This document shows positions 1 through 11,600 of a stretch of DNA of 64,000 nucleotides, piece by piece. The notes under the pieces are model-generated. The model had not been told where the DNA came from. It saw only the letters and a program-made list of their open reading frames with translations, and searched no databases. Position 1 is the first letter of the stretch. Each line of letters starts with the position of its first letter. Origin of the DNA: Styela clava (Eukaryota > Chordata > Ascidiacea > Stolidobranchia > Styelidae); assembly GCF_964204865.1 (NCBI RefSeq), contig NC_135255.1:4464001-4528000 (forward strand). The letters are read 5' to 3'. Both the position numbers and the translations under genes were made by a program.

Positions 1-358
1 TCATCGGGAAGCAAAATATGCACACTAATTAAAAGTTTGACACATTGAGATAATACATTATGACAGAAATTACAAGTTGAAGATATGAATGACCATCACA
101 TGGTAATTAACATTTAAAAAAAATTAATAGGGGCTGTGGAGTATGAAAAGTTCAAGACAAAGAAGAGAACAAAAGTTCATAGCTCATGAACTCTCAATTT
201 CGCCTCCATTGCTTTGTGAAGGCCAATATATTCCGAGTGGCTGAATTGGTTTACCTTTATGATAGCAACGATTTTGTATTTAATATAACGAGATCTTTTT
301 CAATTTAATTGAAGTGATATTATTTCCCAAAGCAATGCTTGAATCGTCTAGAATAGAT
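1..358. other. Non-coding left edge
   Basis: AT-rich sequence with no supportable gene. It ends at the terminus of the hAT-type element that follows. Confidence 0.5.
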
Positions 359-1404
359 CAGTGGTGTCAAACTCATGGGCTGGATTAAATTTTATTATTT
401 TCTTCAATTTTAAATGCAATTACATATTAATATTTGCATTCCACTATTATTGCAAGTTACTGTATTTATTACAAAAAAACATAAAATTCTATGTACAACC
501 ATCAAAATCATTTTTGAACAAGCTTTGGATAAGGAAAGAATATTACATACACTAAAAATGACTTAATCTAAATATATGGACCTAAAATTAACAAAAGTAC
601 TACAGTATAAACTCAATGTTTTTTTAATTACATTGGTTCTGACGTTTGGTATCTTTTTTGTGTCACCATCATAATAAGGCCAGGCTGAAATGATTTTATA
701 GTACCAACTCTAACTAACTAGGTCACATGATCATGGGTTAATCTGGATCTTTGTGAATGTTTAATTAATTCCAGTAATGCAAAAAAGTTACTTTTATCAT
801 TTCATGTATAGATCAGTAAAAAAACAAATGACAGATTTTTTCGACAAGACATTTCGCGCCACATTGCATGGCATAGGATTGCTTGAATTATTATTGATAT
901 TGATTTTTAGTAACTAAGTCGTTGTATAATTATATTAATATACAAACACGTGGCAATTTTCTGTTCGAAGTTGGTCTTCGAATTTGTCATATTGACTGCT
1001 GAGCTTATTGTGTTTTTTCATTGTACTGATGGAAATATGACAAATTAAACAATGTGCTTCAGAATTTTGTGAAATACAGAAATATTGCAACTCCCATTTT
1101 CTTCGAAAATGCCACTCTCTTCATGTACTTGCGTTTAATTTAATCACTCAAGTGTTTTATTCAAGTATTCTTTTGCTAGCTTGATGTGTATTCTTAATTG
1201 GGTAAAAATGTGAACAAAAAAAATAATTTTTCAAAACTACTTTCAGTAAATTATTTTCTGTGTGAATATTCAATTTCACTTTAAAAGGTTTGAAAAATCT
1301 ATCACATTTAGATAAAAAAAACTTCCAAAATACTATTAAAATTATTGTTAAGCGTTCGAGGGCCGCACTGGAAGTTCTCTGGGGCCGCGAGTTTGACATC
1401 CCTG
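359..1404. mobile_element. Non-autonomous hAT-type element, family 1
   Basis: The left end reads CAGTGGTGTCAAACTC and the right end GAGTTTGACATCCCTG, which are near-perfect terminal inverted repeats of hAT type (CAG...CTG). The interior has no transposase. It aligns along most of its length with the element at 47161-49086, for example the shared stretches around 580-700 and 47450-47530. I could not see a clean 8-bp target duplication, so this copy is probably old. Confidence 0.8.
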
Positions 1405-1714
1405 GTCTACACTTCTGATATCTCCCCTTCTGCACAACTAGCCTGTGAATATAATAGGAAATTGAGGTTAGACGGATAGTTGGATGTTTTGCTTTATGTC
1501 GGCTTAATTTCTTGATTGATATACTTACTATTTTTGCTATTGCCTCTTTTGCTGCAGGAGTCTCACAATGCTTAGACAGGTTTGTCCACAACTTTCACAT
1601 CTGAAGAAAGAGGAGATTTAATAAATTTCGGTAAGAATAAATAAAGCAGTCTATAGGATTTAGAATGGAAAAGCTAATAAATCCAATATCTCATGTTTTA
1701 TGTAAAAAATGCTT

Positions 1715-1825
1715 GGTGCTCCAGAAGTATGTGCACCCAGATGTCGCACAACCTGAATCCTAACCGGTACACACATACTATGTTCAGGTTGTGCGCCATC
1801 TTGGTGCGCATACTATTGGAGGTCC
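1715..1825. mobile_element. Palindromic MITE, family X (copy A)
   Basis: About 110 bp whose two halves are inverted copies: CTCCAGAAGTATGTGCACC at the left against GGTGCGCATACTATTGGAGG at the right, with CACAACCTGAA / TTCAGGTTGTG further in. Related palindromes lie at 42985-43094 and 49611-49724. No coding capacity. Confidence 0.75.
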
Positions 1826-2701
1826 AAATGTTTTACTGAATTTGGTATATAAACCAACTAATAAAGGGTTTAGTCAGAAAATTACAAGCATTCGTGGCTC
1901 CAAATACTTAAGAGATCAGACTATACAATATAGACCGGTATGAGTGAAATTCAATACGCAAATAAAAGTGAATGAGCAATAGTATGTTACAGCAATGAGT
2001 ATATATCCTCACTGATTAAAGAAAATCTAAATGGAGGTGTATGAAATGTTTGAAACCATAAGGGGTAAGTAAATATGCAATTTCGGCAAATGGGCAACTC
2101 AACCGGGTGTGATATACAACAATAGTATTTACCTTACTTTTTCCGATTTCTTTTTACCTTCAATTTTCCAAAATATCATTAAAATCGACAACAACTGTCA
2201 AAGCAGGCACGAACACCATTCGTGCTCTGCCTTGAAAGCAGCACACATCCGCTCGTTTTCGTCTCGTCTAGTATGTGCATTGGAGCGTGCTATCGGATAC
2301 GATATTCGGCCAAAAATGCCGGAGTTGCGCATCATGTTGTTTAATGTCATTGGTTAGACAAAACAACATCTATAAATAGAGACACAACACAACATGAAAC
2401 ACACTGCATATGAATATAGTAATAAAAAAAAATTAAGAATTTGGATGAATGTACAACACCATTGAGTGATGATACCACATACTATAAAACGCGAGAATGG
2501 TCAAGTTTAAAGGGTGTGTACATATATGGTATGCACCACTCAAGGGCGATAGTGTTATAAGTGGTCTATGACTGTTCTGGCCAATATGTGACCCTACAGG
2601 TTTTGGTGAAATATGATAAAGTTATGTATCAAATTACTCACTATTGTAAGTTTTTATTTTTTGAAATTCTGGATTCAGCCAACTTGCAAAGATTTGCTCA
2701 T
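1826..2701. other. Non-coding stretch
   Basis: No gene recognised. Only short open frames without codon structure or motifs are present. A small hairpin with arms GCACGAA/TTCGTGC lies near 2205-2226. Confidence 0.4.
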
Positions 2702-3790
2702 TATGGCATTGTTCCCTGCATTTTTTACGTCGTCCAGCTAAATGGTTCGTTGCATATTAAGAAAACGCATTGCTCGCTGCCAAAATCCCTTGCTTCAGTC
2801 GAGTCGGGTGCGAAATTGGCCGTATTGAGGTCTTTAATTCTTCAATACATATTTGGTTTTCGAAGTATGGTACGCTGAAAGCATACTACTATGAGCATAT
2901 GCTTATTGGGAATGCATATCTATTAGACAGAAAACGTATCTACAGAACAGAATATGAACCAGTCGCCGAGAGAAGTGCGGTTATTTATGTATTTATTAAT
3001 TGATATAACATGGGATTTACATATTTATCCAAGGGGGGAAGAAAGCCTAAATAGAAAAGAAGGCCTAAATATATGGCGAACCACGGCCTCTCTCAATCAT
3101 AGCTCTGTGCTCCATATGAATCACATGGCTATGCGAGCTATTCGTTTACTTATTAAAAATACTGATTTAAACTATAAATTACTCTGGGATATCTTGCCAT
3201 TTAAAACAAAAGCCAGAAATTAGAAGAATAGCGGGGAAAAATGTGTGTATTATGTAATGGAGAACCTGAGTTTGTTTCACATATTTTTATGTATTGTAAA
3301 TTTACAAAAAATATTTATGAAGATTTTGTTTTAGATATATTAAAATTGATTAGAATACATTTTGTTATCAATATGATTCTTGCATATTATTTAATTTTAA
3401 CGATCCTTTATATAGTCATATAGATACTGTTGATTTGGATGCAATTATACTTTTGTAATCAATAGTGAGATATAAAATTTTGACCATGAGAAATTCTATT
3501 ATATTCGAAAATAAAACACCACATTTTGCCTTTCTCGAAAAGCAGATGAAAATGGCCATAATATGTAGAAAAATATAGAGAATTATAGAATAAACAACCC
3601 ATTTGAGAGGGAATTGAAAAATTTATGTAAATCATTATTTTAAAAAGAAAATTATATGTTTATGATATGTATTTTATATTTACTAATTTTATTTTTAATG
3701 TTTTATATCAATGCATTTATCAAAATAACCTAATTATGGTATGGATTACTACTGGAATTGAACAAAATAAATACTGAATCATGGATGCAA
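2702..3790 (+). pseudogene. LINE ORF2 C-terminal relic (zinc-knuckle region)
   Basis: Broken reading frames encode the end of a non-LTR retrotransposon polyprotein. Around 2954-3223 is a segment resembling the region after the reverse transcriptase. At 3241-3300 is a C-x2-C-x8-H-x4-C zinc knuckle starting CVLCNGEPE and ending HIFMYC. At about 3480-3600 is a continuation around MRNSIIFENKTPHF. Stops and frameshifts separate the pieces, so it is not functional. A second copy of the first ~770 bp lies in opposite orientation at 6043-6832. The LINE clade is not assigned. Confidence 0.75.
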
Positions 3791-3884
3791 AATGGAATAT
3801 GAACTTATTTATATTATATATACTATTTTATATTTACCGTAAAATCACTCATTGGGTGAACGAATGAGCATACTGTAATGCTTA

Positions 3885-3960
3885 TTGGGAATACATACCA
3901 TCTATTAGGCAGAAAACTTATCTACAGAACAGAATATGAACCAGCCAAGTGGGACCTGGA
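3885..3960 (+). repeat. Third short fragment of the same LINE
   Basis: The stretch from ATGCTTATTGGGAATACATA to GAATATGAACCAGCC repeats sequence found at about 2898-2965 within the LINE relic, with small differences and a 3-bp insertion. It then diverges abruptly. Confidence 0.65.
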
Positions 3961-4169
3961 ATATTGTATTCATTGATATAGATAGAGATAGTTTATTTTG
4001 AAAAGTCCACAATCTGACAATACAAACAAATAAAAAATGGAGAGTTCTGGAGAGCGAGCAAAACCTTTAAAAAAGTTTAAAACACGATGAGTATCATGTG
4101 CCCGCTGTGTTATAGCAAGTAGTAATGTGTAATGAATTTAATTCACTGTGGTGAATGAATTGCTATCTT

Positions 4170-4605
4170 TTTATTTGTTATGAGCACACTTGCTGGAACT
4201 CCATAATCTATTATTTTATTTTTTAGTAACACTTTTTATAAAAATATCAAATTGTTTATCATACTTGCATCCATATTTCGCCTTAAATTCCATTCTATGA
4301 CACTTTCTCTGTATCCAAATATCTATGTACATGACCACATTATTTATGTTTTAGTAATACTTCATTTAAAAGTATCATAATGTTTATTATACTTGCTATT
4401 CTAGTAATTTATCAGTTTTTTTGCCTTGAATTTCATTCTATGATACTTGCTCTGTATCCACATATCTATATGTATATGAGCACTTTATTTATTTCGTAGT
4501 ACCGGTAATACTTATTTAAAAATAACCTATTGGGTATCATTGTTATTTCAGTATATTATCCATATTTCGCCTTAAAATTCATTCTATGTTACGTGCTCTG
4601 TAGGA
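4170..4605. repeat. Three diverged tandem copies of ~150 bp
   Basis: The phrase TTGCCTTGAATTTCATTCTA or a close variant (CGCCTTAAATTCCATTCTATG, CGCCTTAAAATTCATTCTATG in part) recurs three times, each followed by CTCTGTATCCA...ATCTAT or CTCTGTAGG. Copies start near 4170, 4335 and 4470. No open frame is shared, so it is a non-coding tandem repeat. Confidence 0.65.
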
Positions 4606-5160
4606 GAAGGGTCAAATCCTGATCATGTATTATTGTGTGTTACTATCCTCCAAATCACTTGCCAGTCATAATCAAGTATTATAATTTGATGTGTTCAAAT
4701 TATAGTGTATAAAGAAATCTACTCATGATTTCATTACTATTATCAATTTATAATTAAAGTTCTTTATTTATAGAATTTTCCCCATCTTTGCTTATAAAAA
4801 ATCCATGTCCTATTACATTCATTTTTAGTAGACAAATTTTCCAAATAATAGGTATCCTCGCTAACCCATTTTATGCAGTTGATATGCAATACATGTCAAC
4901 TTATCAGCTGAATAAATGATGATCTTAGGACAAAACATGATTATTTAGTACTTTCCAAATCAAAAATTCTTGTGAATAATGTATATAGTGAATACGGTAT
5001 ATGAGAGGTATTGAAGAATTTAACACCGAACCTGTTAAATGACCTGAAATGTTGTAACGTTGTAACGTTGTCTCCCAGTCAAACACCTGAGCATCTGTTT
5101 TTTTATTATTATAATTTATATATGTTCATGGTTTGACGAACGAAATAAACTCTCTCTTTC
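4606..5160 (+). repeat. Possible LINE 3' untranslated tail
   Basis: AT-rich, no gene. It ends with TTTGACGAACGAAATAAACT followed by CTCTCTTTCT. This recalls the GACGAAATAAA ends seen on the other strand at 19700 and near 17640 and 17950, and suggests a retrotransposon 3' end. Weak evidence. Confidence 0.3.
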
Positions 5161-5398
5161 TATTAGTTAAAAATACTGACTTCTGGACTTGGCTAATTTT
5201 ATACATATCAAAACTTGTAAATATTTGCATATTAAAACTTGTCATTTATTTCGTTCCATCCATGTATTTTCCACATGTTTTTCCAATAAAACATACTTAC
5301 GCCTTACTACTGTTGTTTGTAGCTTATTATTGTTAGCTAATTATTTTTGAGGTGGGGCGCAAGACTTCACAAATTCTAAAAAGGGGGTGCGGCTTGAA

Positions 5399-5490
5399 AA
5401 ATTTGGGAATGTTTGTATGTAGTAGACCCTAACCTGGTACACATAGTTCCGGTGTCTACCAACTGGGTTTACATACTTCAAGAGTACCTT
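5399..5490 (+). repeat. MITE family Y right-end fragment
   Basis: Contains CCTAACCTGGTACACATAG and, downstream, CATACTTCAAGAGTACC. This matches the right end of the fuller copy at 5697-5905 and of the piece at 16770-16890. Confidence 0.5.
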
Positions 5491-5696
5491 TTTGTATTAC
5501 AGTTGTGAAACAGAAAAAGCTGAATGTCGGTCTTATTCCATCTGTAAATTTACCAAAAACTCAACAAAGAATGAACAACGTGTATTATCGATGAAATGAA
5601 AAGTGACATATAAAAAATACAGAAGATGTAGAAAATATTTTGTATTACAGAAAAATTAGTTCACATATCAAATATTTTACATTACAAAAAAAAATG

Positions 5697-5905
5697 GTGC
5701 TCCAGAAGTATGTGTACCAATATGAAGGTAACTAATTTTGTTCGCCTACTTTATATCAAGTTGTATAAATGGACTAAATTCTATTGGTAGGGGGATATTC
5801 ACTTGTGTAACACAGACAATTCCTGAACTTTTAATAGAACAAAAATGAGGAGAATCGTAACCTAACCTGGTACACTACGAGAGTACTACGAGAGTACCGA
5901 AAAAA
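5697..5905 (+). mobile_element. MITE family Y, ~210-bp copy
   Basis: Starts with GGTGCTCCAGAAGTATGTGT and ends with TGGTACACTACGAGAGTACC. The interior contains ATATTCACTTGTGTAACACA. Relatives lie at 34905-35115 (minus), 38187-38300 (left part) and 16770-16890 (right part). Its ends resemble the halves of palindromic family X, so X may be a deletion derivative. Confidence 0.65.
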
Positions 5906-6042
5906 CAGCCCACATAGTAAAAGCAGTTATGGAAATACTTTACATTACAGAAAAATTAATTCATATAGTAAATAGCAGACGAAGGAAATATTTTGCATTG
6001 CAGAAAAAATAGCTCATATAGTTAATAGCAGTCATGAAATAT

Positions 6043-6832
6043 TTCTCACTATTGATTACAAAAGTATAATTACATCCAAATCAACAGTATCTATACGACT
6101 ATATAAAAAAGGATCGTTAAAATTAAATAATATGCAAGAATCATATTGATACAAAATGTATTCTTAATCAATTTTAATATATCTAAAACAAAATCTTCAT
6201 AAATATTTTTTGTAAATTTACAATGCATGAAAATATGTGAAACAAACTCAGGTTCTCCATTACATAATACACACATTACATTCCCTGCTTTTCTTCCAAT
6301 TTCTGGCTTTTGTTTTCAATGGCAAGATATCCCAGAGTAATTTATAGTTAAAATCAGTATTTTAAATAAGTAAACGAATAACTCGCAGAGCCATGTGATT
6401 CATATGGAGCACAGAGCTATGATTGAGAGAGGCTGTGGTTCGCAATATATTTAGGCCTTCTTTTCGGCTTTCCTCTCCCCTTGGATAAATATGTAAATCC
6501 CATGTTATATCAATTAATAAATACATAAATAACCGCACTCCTCTCGGCGACTGGTTCATATTTTGTTCTGTAGATACGTTTTCTGTCTAATAGATATGCA
6601 TTCCCAATAAGCATATGCTCATAGTTGTATGCTTTCAGCGTACCATACTTCGATACCCAAAATCAAATATGTATTGAAGAATTAAAGACCTCAAGTCAAG
6701 TTAATAAGGCCAATTTCGCACCCGACTCGGCTGAAGCAAGGGATTTTGGCAGCGAGCAATGCGTTTTCTCAATATGCAACGAACCATTTAGCTGGACGAC
6801 GTAAAAATGCAGGGGACAATGCCATCAAGTTT
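6043..6832 (-). pseudogene. Inverted second copy of the LINE relic
   Basis: Reverse complement of about 2702-3470 with high identity. It includes the zinc-knuckle frame (minus, 6091-6276) starting MCVLCNGEPEFVSHIFMHCK and the preceding frame (minus, 6362-6559). The last Cys and His spacing is intact (C-x2-C-x8-H-x4-C). With the plus-strand copy it forms an inverted repeat with arms of about 770-790 bp and a 2.6-kb spacer. Stops between segments show that it is dead. Confidence 0.75.
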
Positions 6833-8696
6833 CCACTCATTGTATATATGCTCATTGATTCAGCCAAGACCGATGAGGTTTCATAAAAAAATTAATAAAA
6901 AGCATTTCCACAAAACCTATTATGGTTGCATTTCAGCCAGAAGATTAGAAAAGTATAAAGGTACAGTGGGATAGGGAATGATAATTTATAAAGAGAAGCC
7001 ATTTTACCATGTCGTGGATTTTCCAATGTAAATTAAAATTATATGGTATCATGGGATGAGCAGAAGAAAAGGTGTGATTTGGTGATAGGTAGCAACAATG
7101 GGAATAAATTGAACAGCATGCTACTCAAACAAAAACCATTGTCCCTACTCCCTACTATTTGTGCATTGAAGTTCTATTGTATTGTACCATCTATAACCGT
7201 CATATATACGTCAGCTAGTTATGGACAGTCGAAGACAACTTAGGGGAAATCTCGTGCTTGCAAAATGTGGTCATTTAGGGCCTAAACTTTAGGCGACACA
7301 ATGGATATAAGTGGAAATAGACTCTTATTGCTTTTGACTGATCTTATAAAACAACCTCCAATGTCAAAACGGGATCTTCATTCTTCAGATGATCCCGCAA
7401 AACGAGGGCGAAGCGCACTTTAGTATAGCTCGGATCATACGAATCATCGGAGCGTGACAGCTGCTGCCAGACACTGTTTTTACCTCACTCTTGGGACCAC
7501 TGTGAAGCTAGTAGCAAACCTTCTTCTAAGTTTGCGCAGCGGTGCGTATAATCTCGTTTTTGTGCTCATTGAAGGGTGATATGACAGTTTTGTGCTTATT
7601 GAAGGGTGGTGGCGTAAAACATGGGCGAGTCCTAAATTCCACACAGAGAACAATGATTAAGTTTGTAGACAGGCTGTGAAAGAAATACATCACGAAATAA
7701 ATCACGATAAGCAGTAAATTCAAATATATTTGACGGCAACTCAGGATACAGAGTGGAGAGCATCCCGGCGGTTTGATCGCCTATGCAGTTTCATTTGTCA
7801 TAGTACGTTGTCCAAATTAAATATACTCGGCTGATAAAATTCATCAGGACAAATATTTTGACAAAAAATGTTAGATTACGTATTCATATAAGCTTGAAAA
7901 TATAACGAAACGAGTGTTCCATGTCACCTGCATAGGTTTCGGTAATAACTGCTAATTAAAAGCTAAGTTATGTTCAATTTATGTGACATTTTTTGGAAAT
8001 ACTTCTCATGCCTGCAAACATTTATACAGAGGTGCAAGATGGTACGCGAACTAAGAGAAATAAGCAATACCAACCGAGCCATTGAGTTGAGGTCCAAATC
8101 GTCTGACCAACTCGATTTACATTATTAAACACTGTGATACCGATAAAAATTTATATGGTGCCCATTCCGTGATGCTTTATGCGCGCTGCTTATTTTGCTA
8201 AAGTGTTAATTCAACCAAGAGCCCCGAGCATTTTTGTAAAACTTTAAAAATATTTCAAAACCAGCCTACTAAATTACAACATTTCGTAGCCGTAAAAGTG
8301 CTTTACTTCGTTTCAAACTGTGTATTGCATTACGTAACAAACGTTAAACTTCATTATAATATGTCTTAGTAATTTAAGAAGTTTCACATGCATTATGTAG
8401 TATAAAGCAAATTCTTCAACACATGCAATAAACAGAACGTAAAAATTGTTTTGTTTCAATATGTCTCACTGGCGCTGGAATCAGAAGTCAGGTTATTATA
8501 TGTCGTACATTATCGTTATATCGTAATTAGGATATTTTGAAGATCAGCATAACGTCTCTTCTATATTGGTGGCGCGAAATATTAATTTTTTATTCAAGAG
8601 ATGACAAATTTCCAGAATTATGTGCAATCGTGTCATTAATACACGATAATTTTATAAAAATAGTACAAACAAAATTATGCAATTTACAAAGGTCAA
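6833..8696. other. Non-coding flank of the satellite
   Basis: No gene recognised. A 32-bp direct duplication around TTTTTGTGCTCATTGAAGGG occurs at 7554-7615. The stretch 7496-7517 (ACCACTGTGAAGCTAGTAGC and two more bases) reappears inverted at 16581-16602, on the other side of the satellite. Confidence 0.45.
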
Positions 8697-11600
8697 AAAA
8701 GCTAATTTTGGCAACTTTCAAATCCCAGCAGCACACTCTCCGCACAAGAGGTATTCGATTTGATTATTTTATGTTAAAGAAGTTTACCTGAAGTTTTTCA
8801 CACAACTAGAACCTAAGCCTTTTTTATTTTAGAATCTGGGGTATTCTCATAGCGAAAATGGCCTCATTTGGAAAAATTACGTATAGCTGAAAAAGCTAAT
8901 TTAGTCAATTTTTAAAGCCTAGCAGCACACCCTTCCGCACAAGAGGCATTCGATTTGATTCTTTTATGTTAAAGAAGTTTACCTGAAGTTTGCCACACAA
9001 ATAGAACCTAAGCCTTTTTTATTTTAGAATCTGGGGTATTCTCATAGCGAAAATGGCCTTATTTGGGAAAATTACGTATAGCGAAAAAAGCTAATTTAGT
9101 CAAATTTCAAAGCCTAGCAGCACACCCTTCCGCACAAGAGGCATTCGATTTGATTCTTTTATGTTAAAGAAGTTTACCTGAAGTTTGCCACACAACTAGA
9201 AGCTAAGCCTTTTTTATTTTAGAATCTACGTTATTCTTATGGCGAAAATGGCCTTATTTTGAAAAATTACGTATAGCGAAAAAAGCTAATTCAGTCAATT
9301 TTCAAAGCCTAGCAGCACACCCTTCCGCACAAGAGGCATTCGATTTGATTATTTCATGTTAAAGCGGTTTACCTGAAGTTTGCCACACAACTAGAAGCTA
9401 AGCCTTTTTTATTTTAGAATCTGGGGTATTCTCATAGCGAAAATAACCTTATTTGGAAAATTACGTATAGCGAAAAAAGCTAATTTAGTCAATTTTCAAA
9501 GCCTAGCAGCACACCCTTCCACACTAGAGGCATTCGATTTGATTCTTTTATGTTGAAGAAGTTTACCTGAAGTTTTCCACACAACTAGAACCTAAGCCTT
9601 TTTTATTTTAGAATCTGGGGTATTCTCATAGCGAAAATGGCCTTATTTGGAAAAATTACATATAGCGAAATAAGTTTATTTAGTCAATTTTCAAAGCCTA
9701 GCAGCACACCCTTCCGCACAAGAGGCATTCGATTTGATTATTTCATGTTAAAGAGGTTTACCTGAAGTTTTCCACACAACTAGAACCTAAGCCTTTTTTA
9801 TTTTAGAATCTACGTTTTTCTCATGGCGAAAATGGCCCTAATTTGAAAAATTACGCATAGCGAAAAAAGCTAATTTAGTCAATTTTGAAAGCCTAGCAGC
9901 ACACCCTTCCGCACAAGAGGCATTCAATTTGATTATTTCCCATTAAAGAAGATTACCTGAAGTTTGCCACACAACTAGAACCTAAGCCTTTTTTATTTTA
10001 GAATCTACCTTATTCTTATGGCGAAAATGGCCTTATTTTGAAAAATTACGTATAGCGAAAAAAGCTACTTTAGTCAAATTTCAAAGCCTAGCAGCACACC
10101 CTTCCGCACAAGAGGCATTCGATTTGATTCTTTTATGTTAAAGAAGTTTACCTGAAGTTTTCCACACAACTAGAACCTAAGCCTTTTTTATTTTAGAATC
10201 TGGGGTATTCTCGTAGCGAAAATGGCCTTATTTTGAAAAATTACATATAGCGAAATAAGCTTATTTAGTCAATTTTGAAAGCCTAGCAGCACACCCTTCC
10301 GCACAAGAGGCATTCGATTTGATTATTTCATGTTAAAGAGGTTTACCTGAAATTTTTCCTACAACTAGAACCTAAGCCTTTTTTTATTTTAGAATCTGGG
10401 GTATTCTCATAGCGAAAATGGCCTTATTTGGGAAAATTACGTATAGCGAAAAAAGCTAATTTAGTCAGTTTTCAAAGCCTAGCAGCACACCCTTCCGCAC
10501 AAGAGGCATTCGATTTGATTCTTTTATGTTAAAGAAGTTTACCTGAAGTTTGCCACACAACTAGAAGCTAAGTCTTTTTTATTTTAGAATCTACGGTATT
10601 CTTGTGGCGAAAATGGCCTCATTTTGAAAAATTACGTTAGCGAAAAAAGCTAATTTAGTCAATTTTTAAAGCCTAGCAGCACACCCTTCCGCACAAGAGG
10701 CATTCGATTTGATTATTTCATGTTAAAGCGGTTTACCTGAAGTTTGCCACACAAATAGAAGCTAAGCCTTTTTCATTTTAGAATCTACGTTATTCTTATG
10801 GCGAAAATGGCCTTATTTGGGAAAATTACGTATAGCGAAAAAAGCTAATTTAGTCAAATTTCAAAGCCTAGCAGCACACCCTTCCGCCAAGAGGCATTCG
10901 ATTTGATTCTTTTATGTTAAAGAAGTTTACCTGAAGTTTGCCACACAACTAGAACCTAAGCCTTTTTTATTTTAGAATCTACGTTTTTCTCATGGCGAAA
11001 ATGGCCCTAATTAGAAAAATTACGCATAGCGAAAAAAGCTAATTTAGTCAATTTTGAAAGCCTAGCAGCACACCCTTCCGCACAAGAGGCATTCAATTTG
11101 ATTATTTCCCATTAAAGAAGATTACCTGAAGTTTGCCACACAACTAGAACCTAAGCCTTTTTTATTTTAGAATCTACCTTATTCTTATGGCGAAAATGGC
11201 CTTATTTTGAAAAATTACGTATAGCGAAAAAAGCTACTTTAGTCAAATTTCAAAGCCTAGCAGCACACCCTTCCGCACAAGAGGCATTCGATTTGATTCT
11301 TTTATGTTAAAGAAGTTTACCTGAAGTTTTCCACACAACTAGAACCTAAGCCTTTTTTATTTTAGAATCTGGGGTATTCTCGTAGCGAAAATGGCCTTAT
11401 TTTGAAAAATTACGTATAGCAAAATAAGCTTATTTAGTCAATTTTGAAAGCCTAGCAGCACACCCTTCCGCACAAGAGGCATTCGATTTGATTATTTCAT
11501 GTTAAAGAGGTTTACCTGAAATTTTTCCTACAACTAGAACCTAAGCCTTTTTTATTTTAGAATCTGGGGTATTCTCATAGCGAAAATGGCCTTATTTGGG

